Positions 16,842 through 25,195 are shown, numbered from the stretch's first letter. The stretch: 58,667 nucleotides of DNA from Alistipes sp. (GCA_017629985.1 JAGBWD010000028.1:1-58667); one strand, 5' to 3'. Numbers and translations are program-made. The notes: a model not told the origin generated them from the letters alone.

Positions 16842-18923
16842 ATGAGAAAATCACTATTCTTATGGACACTCCTTTTGAGTGTTGCTTGTGCAGTAGGATG
16901 TAGCAAGAGTCCTGACAGCACAGATAATACAAAGACCCCTCCACCAACGCCAACGCCTGATGCAAAACCAGAGATTACCCTTACCGCTGGTGAGGTTACA
17001 TCATCATCATTTACATTTAGCATCACCACCACAGTAGCTGGTGAGCTAGGTTTTGGTGTTGCAGCCGAAGGTTATGCCAACCCTACTATCGATGAGCTTT
17101 TCGCTCGTAATAGCGCAGAGGTTACTGACAACGCCACACTTACCATCGAGAACCTTACAGATGATACAAATTACACCCTCTTTGCGGTGCTTCGTGCAAA
17201 AGATAGTGGTGTGTTGAGCGAGCCAAAGAAGCTTACTTTCACAACAGCAAAGGACAACAGCAACAACCCTATCCGTATCGAGAATGTTGGCTACGACAAC
17301 GCTACATTTACCATCAGCATCCCTGGCAACATCCTCTTCCAGTGTATCGATAAGTCGTATCTCGACTACGAGAATAAGACTATCGAAGATTACTTCCGCA
17401 CCGAGGGTATCGCAATTCGCGAGACTGGCCCTGTAACTGTGGAGTGGGTGAATGGCAACATGTATGGCCCTACGGAGATGCGTATGCGCGAGGATAGCGA
17501 GTACTACGTTATTGCCGCAGCGAGCGATGGCGCAGCACCTTATCCTAACATCATCGGCGAGGTATTCTACAAGCAGTTTAGAACTCTACGCAAGCCTACA
17601 TCAAGCGCTGGCGTAACAACAGAGCTTAAGGATATCACATCTACTTCGGTAACTATCAGCACCGTGCCAGATGAGACTGTAGCAGAGTACTACGTATACG
17701 TTCATCAGAAGTCATGGTCAGACATGGTTGTAGATAACTTTGGCGAGGCAACGCTTATCTCTACAATTAAGAAGGCCGGCACAGCATGGCGACTTACTGG
17801 CAGCAATGAGGCTGTGTGGACAACACATACATACTACCCTAGCGGTGAGATTGCAAATAACCTCCTCGCCGACACAGACTACACATGCCACATCGTAGTT
17901 ATAGATAGTAAGGGCGCAGAGGCTCTATCACGCATAGAGTTCAAGACATCGTCAAAGACCCTTGAGGCTCCAGTTGTAGAGCTATCTATCACCGAGCCAA
18001 CGGAGAACCCTCACTGCAACCTCAACCTAAATATCTATTCGGAGGGCGCTGCGTATGCTAAAATCGTGTTCCGCCCTACTGCCGACATCGCCTACCGCCG
18101 CAACGAAGACTTCACCGATGAGCAGTTGGTTGAGAACTATGGCATTAAGCTCTCTGAAGAGAATGTGAAGGCTATCGCTACTACAGGCCTCTCGTTCAAG
18201 GTAGAGGAGTTGTGGCCAGAGGTAGAGTATACAGCTATCGTAAGCATCAAGAACGCAGAGCAGACCGAGACCCTAAAGACCTCTACACACACCACACCAA
18301 AGCAGGCTGCGGCACCACGTGTAGAGTCAGAGCTATTCACATCGCTTCTTGGCGAGTGGGAGCTTACATATACCCTTATCCAGGAGAACCAGGTGGAGGC
18401 TACAGTAACAGAGATCGTAACCATCGCACAGGGTGTGGACGAGAAGACTAACGCCGACTACCGCGAGCAGAACAGACTTGTAATCCTTGGCTTCCCATTT
18501 GAGGTATCGGCACAGGGCGAGTATATGGAGATGCCTGTATTCCTTCCATCAGATCTCTATGATGAGCTTGAGGATTACTACAAGAAGGGCTACAACCTCA
18601 TCTACCGCGACTATGGTCCAAAGATCTTTTTGGAGATTGGCCAGGGTGACACAATCACAGTGCCTACATCAAAGGGCTGCTACCTATACAACTGGTCATC
18701 TGATGGCTTCTTAAGCTTCTATGGCGCCGACTACGACAACCGCATGTCTGCACCAGCACCATTCCCTGTAACATTGAGAGATAATGGTGATACCCTTGTT
18801 ATTGGTGCTTACCAGTCGGGTGAGGAGTTTGGATATGGTATCTACCGTCCTGCAGTATTCCTCAACGACGAGAAGATGGAGTCTTGCGCTACTACCGACA
18901 TCATCCTAAAGCGCGTGAAGTAA
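16842..18923 (+). CDS. Large lipoprotein with fibronectin-III-like repeats
   Basis: 693 residues. A lipoprotein signal peptide ends at Cys20 (CAVGC, or less likely Cys16), followed by a Thr/Pro-rich linker (about 27-43). Several beta-sandwich repeats of about 100-110 residues follow, each with a pattern like SSSFTFSITTT and NYTLFAVLRA, resembling fibronectin type III modules (about 45-135, 140-248, 255-372, 376-488). The last 200 residues (from about SLLGEWELTYT) form a separate domain whose start resembles that of lipocalin-like or ligand-binding barrels in Bacteroidales lipoproteins. Probably on the cell surface. No enzymatic motif was seen. It is followed by repeat element copy 1 and the IdeS-like gene, likely on the same transcript. 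Confidence 0.75.
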   Translation: MRKSLFLWTLLLSVACAVGCSKSPDSTDNTKTPPPTPTPDAKPEITLTAGEVTSSSFTFSITTTVAGELGFGVAAEGYANPTIDELFARNSAEVTDNATLTIENLTDDTNYTLFAVLRAKDSGVLSEPKKLTFTTAKDNSNNPIRIENVGYDNATFTISIPGNILFQCIDKSYLDYENKTIEDYFRTEGIAIRETGPVTVEWVNGNMYGPTEMRMREDSEYYVIAAASDGAAPYPNIIGEVFYKQFRTLRKPTSSAGVTTELKDITSTSVTISTVPDETVAEYYVYVHQKSWSDMVVDNFGEATLISTIKKAGTAWRLTGSNEAVWTTHTYYPSGEIANNLLADTDYTCHIVVIDSKGAEALSRIEFKTSSKTLEAPVVELSITEPTENPHCNLNLNIYSEGAAYAKIVFRPTADIAYRRNEDFTDEQLVENYGIKLSEENVKAIATTGLSFKVEELWPEVEYTAIVSIKNAEQTETLKTSTHTTPKQAAAPRVESELFTSLLGEWELTYTLIQENQVEATVTEIVTIAQGVDEKTNADYREQNRLVILGFPFEVSAQGEYMEMPVFLPSDLYDELEDYYKKGYNLIYRDYGPKIFLEIGQGDTITVPTSKGCYLYNWSSDGFLSFYGADYDNRMSAPAPFPVTLRDNGDTLVIGAYQSGEEFGYGIYRPAVFLNDEKMESCATTDIILKRVK

Positions 18924-18942
18924 CAATCTAGTAATGATTAAA

Positions 18943-19064
18943 TGAGAGTGAATAAAAAGTGTATTTTGTCGTTACGCTTGCCCTTAAAATGCTCATTTAC
19001 GCTTAGTAAACTCCGCTTTTTCGGGCTTCGCAAGCCTAAAACTACATCTTTTTATTCACTCTCA
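18943..19064 (+). repeat. 122-bp inverted-repeat element, copy 1
   Basis: Ends are perfect inverted repeats, TGAGAGTGAATAAAAAG and its complement. The interior can form further hairpins: GGCTTCGCAAGCC, a TTTACG...GTAAA pair and an ATTTTG...CAAAAT pair. It begins 20 bp after the stop of the lipoprotein gene and ends 17 bp before the IdeS-like gene. Two other copies, same length, lie at 36911-37032 and 55531-55652. In this copy the outermost pair is T-A where the others have A-T, so pairing is preserved. Orientation is given as the strand of the gene it follows. Confidence 0.95.
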
Positions 19065-19081
19065 CTATTTATAATAAAAAA

Positions 19082-20767
19082 ATGAAGAAGATTCTTTTTA
19101 CCCTTGTGGCACTTCTAGGCATCGTAGCATGTGAGAAGGAGCCTGCTACAGTGAGCGTAGAGAAGATAGTGCTATCGGCAGATAAGAGCGAGATTACGGC
19201 AGATGGCAAGGATGCTGTTACGTTCACCGTAAAGAATGATAAGGATGAGGTGGTAGATGCCACTATCTACTTTGCAGATACCAACGAGGCGTTGGAGGGC
19301 AACACCTTCAAGACAAAGTATGCTGGCGAGTATAAGTTCTACGCAAAGCGTGGCGAGGCAAAGTCTAATGAGATTAGCCTGAAGGCTAACGAGGTAGGCA
19401 CTACTCCCGAGCCAGAGCCAGAGCCAGGAGTGCTTCACCTCACCGTGGACAACGCCACTATTGTTGCTGACGGCGCGGCTACCGCAACATTCACAGCAAC
19501 CCTTGATGGCGATGTTGTGGAGGCTGTAATCTACAATGCTGCGGATGACTCGGCATTGGCAGGCAACACCTTCTCAACAGAGACACCTAACGTCTACACC
19601 TTCTATGCCAAGTATGAGGATTTGACATCTAACGAGGTGAAGGTTACAGCAAAGATGAACATCGTAGAGGAGGAGAAGCCTATCGTCATCGAGGCTAGCG
19701 TAGATACTATCAAGGCTAATGGCATCGAGAGCGCCATAATCATCGTAACACAGGATGGTGGTAATGTAACAAGCAAGTGCGACATCTATGCCAACGGCAG
19801 CAAGATGAATGGCAACAAGTTTGCAACCACAACCCCTGGAACATACACCCTCTACGCCACAAAGGGCGAACTTAAGTCTAACGAGATTACCATCACCGCT
19901 ACAGAGGTGGAGAGTGGCTACAGCATCGTCTTTGCCGAGGGCGTGACACTCACATCGGGTTGGTACGATGTAAACAAGAAGGGTATGGGTGACAATGGCG
20001 ATATCAACATGTGCTGGGCAGCGTCATCAGCAAATATGATTCAGTGGTTCCAGGATCGCTACGTTGCTGCAGGCAACACACTCCCTGCAACAGCCGTTAC
20101 AGGCCCAGGTACCAAGACATACACTAGCTTTGGCCCATACGAGTTGGCACTTATGGAGGTATACCACTCGGAGTGGAACAACAACAAGGGTGGTCACCCC
20201 GAGGAGGCTATTCCTTGGTATTTCGAGGGCAGCCTTTGTGGTGGCGAGTATGCATCTGCAGGCACACAGGCATATCCTTTGAGCGAGGGTGGATACTGGA
20301 AGAGCGTGTGGAGCAGCGTGAAGTCACACCTCTACTGCGGCTACAAGCACGAAATCTTCCCAACCGAGTATCCAGAGATGTACACCTACTGCTACAACAA
20401 CTACTACCTCTGGGGTAATGGCTCATCGTTGGAGGGTAAGGAGCGTCTTGCATACTTCTCAAACCTCGTTGTAGAGACATTCGAGCGCGGTATGGCAAGC
20501 ATGACCATCTCCCTCAGCGACAACATCGCCTCGCTACACCACTCGGTAACCCTCTGGGGATATGAGATTGACAAGGCTACAGGCCTTCTCACCCGTATTT
20601 GGATTACTGACTCTGACGACCAGACCAGCGAGCCTAAACAGCAGCTTCTCAACGAGTATAATGTGAGCATCGGCGAGGGCAAATCTCACATCAAGCTCTC
20701 GGGTAGCACACGCTATGGTAACGCATGGATAGTATCTATTCACCCATTCTCGGGCTACAAGAAGTAG
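19082..20767 (+). CDS. Lipoprotein with Ig-like repeats and an IdeS/Mac-type cysteine protease domain
   Basis: 561 residues. Lipobox GIVAC gives Cys17 with acidic residues after it (EKEP), compatible with surface export. Three homologous Ig-like modules of about 85 residues follow (about 22-105, 118-197, 203-286), each containing an ADG-x-x-A/T start and a Y-x-FYAK/LYATKG-ELxSNEI end; a PEPEPEP linker separates the first two. The C-terminal domain (about 290-561) matches streptococcal IdeS (peptidase family C66): SGWYDVNKK, catalytic Cys311 in NMCWAASSANM, His487 in LHHSVTLWG, and Asp510/Asp512 in WITDSDD. IdeS cleaves the IgG hinge; here the family is clear from motifs, but the target protein is not. 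It is only 17 bp from repeat copy 1 and has no promoter of its own that I can see. Confidence 0.85.
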   Translation: MKKILFTLVALLGIVACEKEPATVSVEKIVLSADKSEITADGKDAVTFTVKNDKDEVVDATIYFADTNEALEGNTFKTKYAGEYKFYAKRGEAKSNEISLKANEVGTTPEPEPEPGVLHLTVDNATIVADGAATATFTATLDGDVVEAVIYNAADDSALAGNTFSTETPNVYTFYAKYEDLTSNEVKVTAKMNIVEEEKPIVIEASVDTIKANGIESAIIIVTQDGGNVTSKCDIYANGSKMNGNKFATTTPGTYTLYATKGELKSNEITITATEVESGYSIVFAEGVTLTSGWYDVNKKGMGDNGDINMCWAASSANMIQWFQDRYVAAGNTLPATAVTGPGTKTYTSFGPYELALMEVYHSEWNNNKGGHPEEAIPWYFEGSLCGGEYASAGTQAYPLSEGGYWKSVWSSVKSHLYCGYKHEIFPTEYPEMYTYCYNNYYLWGNGSSLEGKERLAYFSNLVVETFERGMASMTISLSDNIASLHHSVTLWGYEIDKATGLLTRIWITDSDDQTSEPKQQLLNEYNVSIGEGKSHIKLSGSTRYGNAWIVSIHPFSGYKK

Positions 20768-20790
20768 TAACAGAGTAGATAATCAATATC

Positions 20791-20828
20791 GTGGGGGTAT
20801 CGGCCATAAGGTGCGATACCTCCTCTTT
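20791..20828 (+). terminator. Terminator after the IdeS-like gene
   Basis: Stem GTGGGGGTATCG / CGATACCTCCTC with an 11-nt loop, followed by TTTTTAT. It separates the lipoprotein transcript from uvrB. Confidence 0.85.
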
Positions 20829-20841
20829 TTATAGGCAGGAG

Positions 20842-20872
20842 TTTTGTAGTCCATTTATTTTGATTACTTTTG
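20842..20872 (+). promoter_or_regulatory. Promoter for uvrB lying at the start codon
   Basis: TTTTG at 20842-20846 and TACTTTTG at 20865-20872, spaced about 19 bp. The -7 box ends 4 bp before the uvrB ATG at 20877, so transcription is expected to start on or next to the start codon, giving a leaderless or almost leaderless mRNA. Confidence 0.6.
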
Positions 20873-20876
20873 TGGT

Positions 20877-23018
20877 ATGGAGTTCAACGTTGTAGCAACA
20901 TACACACCTACGGGAGATCAACCCGAGGCGATAGAGAAGATTGTAGAGTCGGTTTTAGAGGATAAAAACGAGGGTACAACGCTTCTTGGTGTCACAGGCT
21001 CTGGTAAGACATTTACCATAGCCAATGCTATAGCGAAGATAGATAGGCCTACGCTAGTCATAAGCCACAACAAGACCCTCGCAGCACAGCTATATGGCGA
21101 GTTTAAGAGCTTCTTTCCGGATAATGCCGTGGAGTTCTTCGTATCATACTACGACTACTACCAGCCCGAGGCATATCTTCCAGCCTCGGATACATACATC
21201 GAAAAAGACCTATCTATAAATAGCCAAATAGAGCAGCTACGTCTAAAGACTGTTACAACACTACTCTCGGGACGTAAGGATGTAGTGGTGGTGTCGAGCG
21301 TGTCGTGTATCTATGGCTGCGGCAACCCCGAGGACTTCAGGGCTACGGCCATAAGACTTAAGGTGGGTGATAGGCATCAGCGTAATGAGCTGCTACGTAG
21401 GTTTGTCGATGCGCTATATACACGTACCGAGATGGAGCTTAAGCCCTCCACGTTTCGTGTGCGTGGCGACAGCATCGAGATTATGGCCTCGTTTGGCGAG
21501 TTCGGAGATATAGGCTTCAAGATTCTATTCTTCGACAACGAGATAGAGAGCATATACAGCTTCGATGCCAAGACAGGAATGAAGCAAAATACGCTGGACG
21601 AGGTAACCATATACCCCTGCAACCTCTTTGTATCTACACGCGACAAGATAAACAGGGCAATAAGCCAAATTCAGGAGGACCTAATAAAACAGGTAGAGTA
21701 CTTCGAGAAGATGGAGCGACCTGTGGAGGCTCAACGTATAAAGCAGCGCGTGGAGTATGACCTAGAGATGATTAGCGAGCTGGGCTACTGCTCGGGCATA
21801 GAGAACTACTCGCGATATCTCGATGGCAGAGCCCCTGGCTCACGCCCCTTCTGCCTCCTAGACTTCTTCCCCGAAGATAGGCTTGTGGTGATAGACGAGA
21901 GCCATGTCACAGTGCCACAGGTGCGTGGCATGTTTGGCGGTGATAGGTCGCGTAAGGAGAACCTCGTAGATTATGGTTTTAGACTCCCCGCAGCGCTAGA
22001 TAACAGACCTCTGAAGTTTGATGAGTTTGAGAAGCTCACGCCATTCAAAGTATTCGTGAGCGCAACACCTGCAGAGTATGAGATAGAGTGTAGTAATGGT
22101 GTTATCGTAGAGCAGCTTATACGCCCTACACACATCATCGACCCTGCAATCATCATACGCCCAACAGAAAACCAGATAGACGACATCGTAGATAGGATTA
22201 ACGGCGTCATAAAACGTGGCGAGAGGGCTATAATAACCACCATATCGAAGAGCTCGGCAGAGGAGGTATCGCGATATCTCGATAGGATAGGCATCAAAAA
22301 TAGCTACATCCACTGCGATATAGAGACCATCGATAGAATAAAGATTCTTGAGGATTTGCGCGAGGGACGCATAGATGTCATCGTGGGTGTAAACCTCCTC
22401 CGCGAGGGCATCGACCTCCCAGAGGTGAGCCTAGTGATGATTCTTGATGCAGACAAGGATGGATTCTTGAGAAATGTGCGCTCCCTGACACAGATTATCG
22501 GCCGTGCCGCGCGTCATAAGGCCGGTGAGGCGGTGCTATATACCGATATTATGAATAAGACTATTGCCGAGGTGATACGCCAGAGCATGCACCGCAGAGC
22601 AAAACAGATAGAGTATAACTACGAGCATAACCACATGCCTAGGAGCGCAAAGAAGAGCAGTGGTGAGCAAAATAGCATCCTCGCAGATATAGATGCTATA
22701 AGCGAGGAGAAGGGCTTAAATAGCCCTAAAAAGCCTCTATGCGACACAGCGCAGGGTGACATGGCAAACCTGATGTGTGAGAGCCATGGCGCGGAGAACA
22801 CCATGCTTGCGGCAGAGGAGATGGCAGCATACTCCACAACCAACATTGACAATAACACCGAGGAGCGAAGGGATACTCTCACACAAAATATAGATAAGCT
22901 AATAGCGGAGATGCGTGCAAAGATGGATGCTGCAGCAAAGAGCCTAGACTTTCAGAATGCCGCAAAGTTCCGCGATGAGATGTACGAGCTACAAAAAATT
23001 CGCGACAAAGCGAAGTAA
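20877..23018 (+). CDS. uvrB: Excinuclease ABC subunit B (UvrB)
   Basis: 713 residues. UvrB loads onto damaged DNA with UvrA and recruits UvrC in nucleotide excision repair. Hallmarks seen: YTPTGDQPEAIEKI at the N-terminus, Walker A GVTGSGKTFT (about 40-49), the damage-probing hairpin region YYDYYQPEAYLP (about 91-102), VVIDESHVTVPQ as Walker B, the helicase motif QIIGRAARH and a C-terminal UVR motif (KLIAEMRAKMDAAAKSLDFQNAAKFRDEM) that binds UvrC. The start at 20877 is fixed by the conserved N-terminus. Between about 590 and 670 there is a lineage-specific charged linker. The promoter box is almost on the start codon, and a terminator hairpin follows. Confidence 0.97.
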   Translation: MEFNVVATYTPTGDQPEAIEKIVESVLEDKNEGTTLLGVTGSGKTFTIANAIAKIDRPTLVISHNKTLAAQLYGEFKSFFPDNAVEFFVSYYDYYQPEAYLPASDTYIEKDLSINSQIEQLRLKTVTTLLSGRKDVVVVSSVSCIYGCGNPEDFRATAIRLKVGDRHQRNELLRRFVDALYTRTEMELKPSTFRVRGDSIEIMASFGEFGDIGFKILFFDNEIESIYSFDAKTGMKQNTLDEVTIYPCNLFVSTRDKINRAISQIQEDLIKQVEYFEKMERPVEAQRIKQRVEYDLEMISELGYCSGIENYSRYLDGRAPGSRPFCLLDFFPEDRLVVIDESHVTVPQVRGMFGGDRSRKENLVDYGFRLPAALDNRPLKFDEFEKLTPFKVFVSATPAEYEIECSNGVIVEQLIRPTHIIDPAIIIRPTENQIDDIVDRINGVIKRGERAIITTISKSSAEEVSRYLDRIGIKNSYIHCDIETIDRIKILEDLREGRIDVIVGVNLLREGIDLPEVSLVMILDADKDGFLRNVRSLTQIIGRAARHKAGEAVLYTDIMNKTIAEVIRQSMHRRAKQIEYNYEHNHMPRSAKKSSGEQNSILADIDAISEEKGLNSPKKPLCDTAQGDMANLMCESHGAENTMLAAEEMAAYSTTNIDNNTEERRDTLTQNIDKLIAEMRAKMDAAAKSLDFQNAAKFRDEMYELQKIRDKAK

Positions 23019-23083
23019 TCATCGCACCTGTAGCTCATAAAATGTGGTAGCAATGTGCCACAAAGATAGCACAATAACATAAC

Positions 23084-23108
23084 GGGAGTATCCTTTCGGG
23101 GTACTCCC
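23084..23108. terminator. Hairpin downstream of uvrB
   Basis: GGGAGTA / TACTCCC with inner CC/GG pairing around TTTCG. There is no clean T-run on the plus strand, so it may be an imperfect uvrB terminator or a transcript-stabilising hairpin. Confidence 0.5.
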
Positions 23109-23498
23109 ATGCTATTTCTACTTACGTTTCCTAGACACGTTTCCCAGACACGGTTTCAAGACACGTTTTCCAACAAATGACAGAGATAATAGATGCTAGA
23201 TTGCGCCATTTCTTTCGCAAATATATGGTAATATTTATGCACCTTTAGTGCATATTTATCAATAATAGCAAAAGAGGAAGAAGCAGAGACAATCGTGGAA
23301 AATATGGTGGATAGGGAGCAAATAACTACATCACCAGCTCAATAGAGAGCAGAGTAACACCAAACACTAGAGATAGGAAACATGATGACACAACGCCTTT
23401 TTCCATATATCGCAACACCCATTACCACACAGTGCGACAAAATGGTTGCACAATATCAAAGACCAGGTCGTTAATCATAATAAGAGGAATATGGTCTT
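23109..23498. other. Gene-free stretch between uvrB and the XRE regulator
   Basis: About 390 bp with no convincing reading frame. It holds a short degenerate tandem repeat (about four units of ACGTTTCCTAGAC, 23124-23174) and a 7-bp inverted repeat TATGCAC-N5-GTGCATA at 23236-23254. On the minus strand, TATATTTG at 23225-23218 resembles a -7 box that would transcribe the tandem repeat and end at the hairpin 23084-23108, so a small RNA is possible but unproven. Confidence 0.4.
23124..23174. repeat. Degenerate 13-14 bp tandem repeat
   Basis: Four imperfect units, ACGTTTC-CTAGAC, ACGTTTC-CCAGAC, ACGGTTTC-AAGAC, ACGTTTTC-CAAC. It has no coding value. Confidence 0.7.
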
Positions 23499-23951
23499 TT
23501 ACCTCTTGACTGGGAGGTAGCTATCGAAGGAGTTATCGCTATATAAAACTATAATTCGCTGCACAGTTTTATCGCTAGAGGAGCAACGAGAGAGTGAAGG
23601 GATATCTACATTACGCACCTCACTTTGAGGCTCCGAGAGTGGCGTATTATCAACAGTATCGAAGAGCGTGACACCAGGAGAGGGAGCAACATCACTAACA
23701 GGCTTGCTCTCCTTACTAGAGTCAATAGGGGTCACCATACCATCGCGCTCATAAGGGCCACGATCTAGAAGAAGCCAATCGGGGTTAATATGTGGGAAAG
23801 CAGCCAGAATTTTGACGACAAAATCGAAGCTTGGTTTGTTACGTCCAGAGCGAATGTGGGAGATAGCAGAGGCCTCCACGCCGAGTTTTTTCGCAAGCTC
23901 CGAAGCATTCATATTCTCATTTGCTCGTATAATCTCTAGTTTTTCCTTCAT
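23499..23951 (-). CDS. XRE-family helix-turn-helix regulator
   Basis: 150 residues. The first 60 form a Cro/CI-type helix-turn-helix (ASELAKKLGVEASAISHIRSGR), followed by VVKILAAFPHINPDWLLLDRGP, the Bacteroidota variant in which a conserved NPDWLL motif closes the domain. A low-complexity Ser/Pro linker leads to a short conserved tail (VQRIIVLYSDNSFDSYLPVKR) seen in many Bacteroidota XRE proteins; its role is unknown. Its promoter (23967-23998) contains a 9-bp inverted repeat, so autoregulation is likely. A further cluster of palindromes sharing the TTACA/TGTAA half-site lies 380-515 bp upstream. No phage or toxin gene is adjacent, so the regulon is not evident. Confidence 0.85.
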   Translation of the reverse strand: MKEKLEIIRANENMNASELAKKLGVEASAISHIRSGRNKPSFDFVVKILAAFPHINPDWLLLDRGPYERDGMVTPIDSSKESKPVSDVAPSPGVTLFDTVDNTPLSEPQSEVRNVDIPSLSRCSSSDKTVQRIIVLYSDNSFDSYLPVKR

Positions 23952-23961
23952 ATTCTATATT

Positions 23962-23994
23962 TTTTACAAATATACAAATATTATTTTTGTAAAA
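23962..23994. promoter_or_regulatory. Operator-like inverted repeat in the XRE promoter
   Basis: TTTTACAAA (23962-23970) and TTTGTAAAA (23986-23994) are perfect complements separated by 15 bp. They overlap the -7 box of the XRE gene and lie just inside its -33 element, a position suited to repression by the gene product. Confidence 0.55.
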
Positions 23995-23998
23995 CAAA
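23967..23998 (-). promoter_or_regulatory. Promoter for the XRE regulator
   Basis: Minus-strand TATATTTG (23974-23967) with TTTG (23998-23995) exactly 20 bp upstream. Leader to the ATG at 23951 is about 10 nt. Confidence 0.65.
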
Positions 23999-24518
23999 TT
24001 TTCATGACAAAAGTAAAGTATTAATAGTTGTTAATAACTATGACATCTGTAACAATGTCAATTATGGTTAAATTTCAAAAACCAAAGTAGCTATAATTTA
24101 ATTTATCTTAAACTACTATAATTACTATATTTCAACGATTTACACTCTACCAAAGCACAATATATTACAGAAGTACTAATAAGTGAGCTTTCGTCATCTT
24201 ATAGCTATAATAAAAGTAATATAAATAACGTAACTATACTGATATATAGCACTTTAAAAAATAATATCAAGTAGTTTAACTATGGAAAATTAGATGATTT
24301 TAGACCACATAAAAGCGTTGTTGTAAAAATTACATTTGTAATATTTAAAGGTTATTAACATCTACAATTATAATTACATTTGTAATTTTACAAATAACTA
24401 GTTGATAAAGGTGGTTTTACACTTGTAATTACATTTGTAAAGTCACCTTAATTTTACAGCCGTAATGTGAATAATTTGTGCGAAAATCTGCGAAAAGAGA
24501 TAGAGGGGAATATTATGT
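23999..24518. other. AT-rich gene-free stretch upstream of the XRE regulator
   Basis: About 520 bp, strongly AT-rich with no credible gene on either strand. It contains small inverted repeats (ATAGTT-N6-AACTAT at 24024-24041; TGACAT...ATGTCA near 24042-24061) and the palindrome cluster at 24330-24465. DnaA-box-like 9-mers (TTATCAACA type) occur nearby, but I do not call an origin. Confidence 0.6.
24330..24465. promoter_or_regulatory. Array of five TTAC-N4-GTAA palindromes
   Basis: Sites at 24330-24341, 24374-24385, 24417-24428, 24429-24440 and 24454-24465. The first, second and fourth are TTACATTTGTAA, the third TTACACTTGTAA, the fifth TTACAGCCGTAA. Four obey TTACANNTGTAA. The third and fourth are back to back. 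Extra half-sites (TTACAAAT at 24388) lie between. Such clustering looks like a multi-operator regulatory region. Confidence 0.65.
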
Positions 24519-24568
24519 TAAAAAATTAGGGTAATGTTATTGTTGATAACAATACACTACCCTAATTA
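24519..24568 (-). terminator. Terminator of the HIT gene
   Basis: On the minus strand, ATTAGGGTA / TACCCTAAT closes a long stem with an inner GTATTGTT / AACAATAAC pairing, followed by TTTTTTAAC. It lies about 35 bp after the HIT stop codon. Confidence 0.8.
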
Positions 24569-24600
24569 CTAACTACTTACGTAGTTATCAACAGTGTTAA

Positions 24601-24984
24601 TTACTGCAATGATTTAGCGATTTCTGCAAACTCTTCTGGAGTGAGAGATAGCTTCTCACGCTTAAAATCTACATCATTTTCGGTGTTCATAGGTACCAAA
24701 TGGATGTGTGCATGGGGTACTTCGAGGCCCAAAACCACGGTTGCGACCTTTTTACATTGTGTAGTTGCCTGAATTTTCTTCGCAATACTCTTTGCGAAAA
24801 CAATCATCTCCTGAAGCTCTGCATCCTCAAGATCGTAAAAGTAATCAACCTCGCGCTTTGGGATTACCAAGGTGTGACCCTTGGCCAATGGAGCGATGTC
24901 GAGAAATGCAAAGAACTTGTCGTTCTCTGCAACCTTGTAACATGGTATCTCACCTGCTACAATTCGTGAAAAAATTGTTGCCAT
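24601..24984 (-). CDS. HIT-family nucleotide hydrolase
   Basis: 127 residues, normal for the HINT branch. The active-site histidine triad is visible as PHAHIHLVP (about residues 89-97), and the N-terminus (ATIFSRIVAGEIPCYKVAEND) and LVIPKREVDYFYDL segment are typical. HINT proteins remove the side group from adenosine 5'-phosphoramidates or related nucleotides in the cytosol. The gene stands alone on the minus strand with a strong terminator, downstream (in genome order) of relA/spoT and separated from it by 211 bp. Confidence 0.95.
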   Translation of the reverse strand: MATIFSRIVAGEIPCYKVAENDKFFAFLDIAPLAKGHTLVIPKREVDYFYDLEDAELQEMIVFAKSIAKKIQATTQCKKVATVVLGLEVPHAHIHLVPMNTENDVDFKREKLSLTPEEFAEIAKSLQ

Positions 24985-25195
24985 AATTAAGTATATAAAT
25001 TTGTCAAATAGTATCCCTCTTATTAATCACTGTGCGGCTCCCCTATCAACTATCTACCACAGATAGCCATCACAGGTTGAGAATCTCACATGATGCTCCA
25101 GCATATATTTTTATCGCTAAAATGCGACATGCTGATTTTATCGTTTTTCTGCAAATAGCACCACACTCGTTAGGAATAATCCGAGGCGCGCAGCA

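Noticed and set aside
24496-24523. dif-like site (TTATGTTAAAA half near 24513)
   Set aside because: Only one XerD-like half matches; the other arm lacks the expected CGCATAA pattern, and the half-match lies in the T-run of the HIT terminator.
23999-24600. Replication origin, suggested by AT-richness and TTATCAACA-like 9-mers
   Set aside because: The 9-mers have mismatches to the DnaA box, no dnaA or dnaN gene is near, and gene orientation converges on the gap rather than leaving it.
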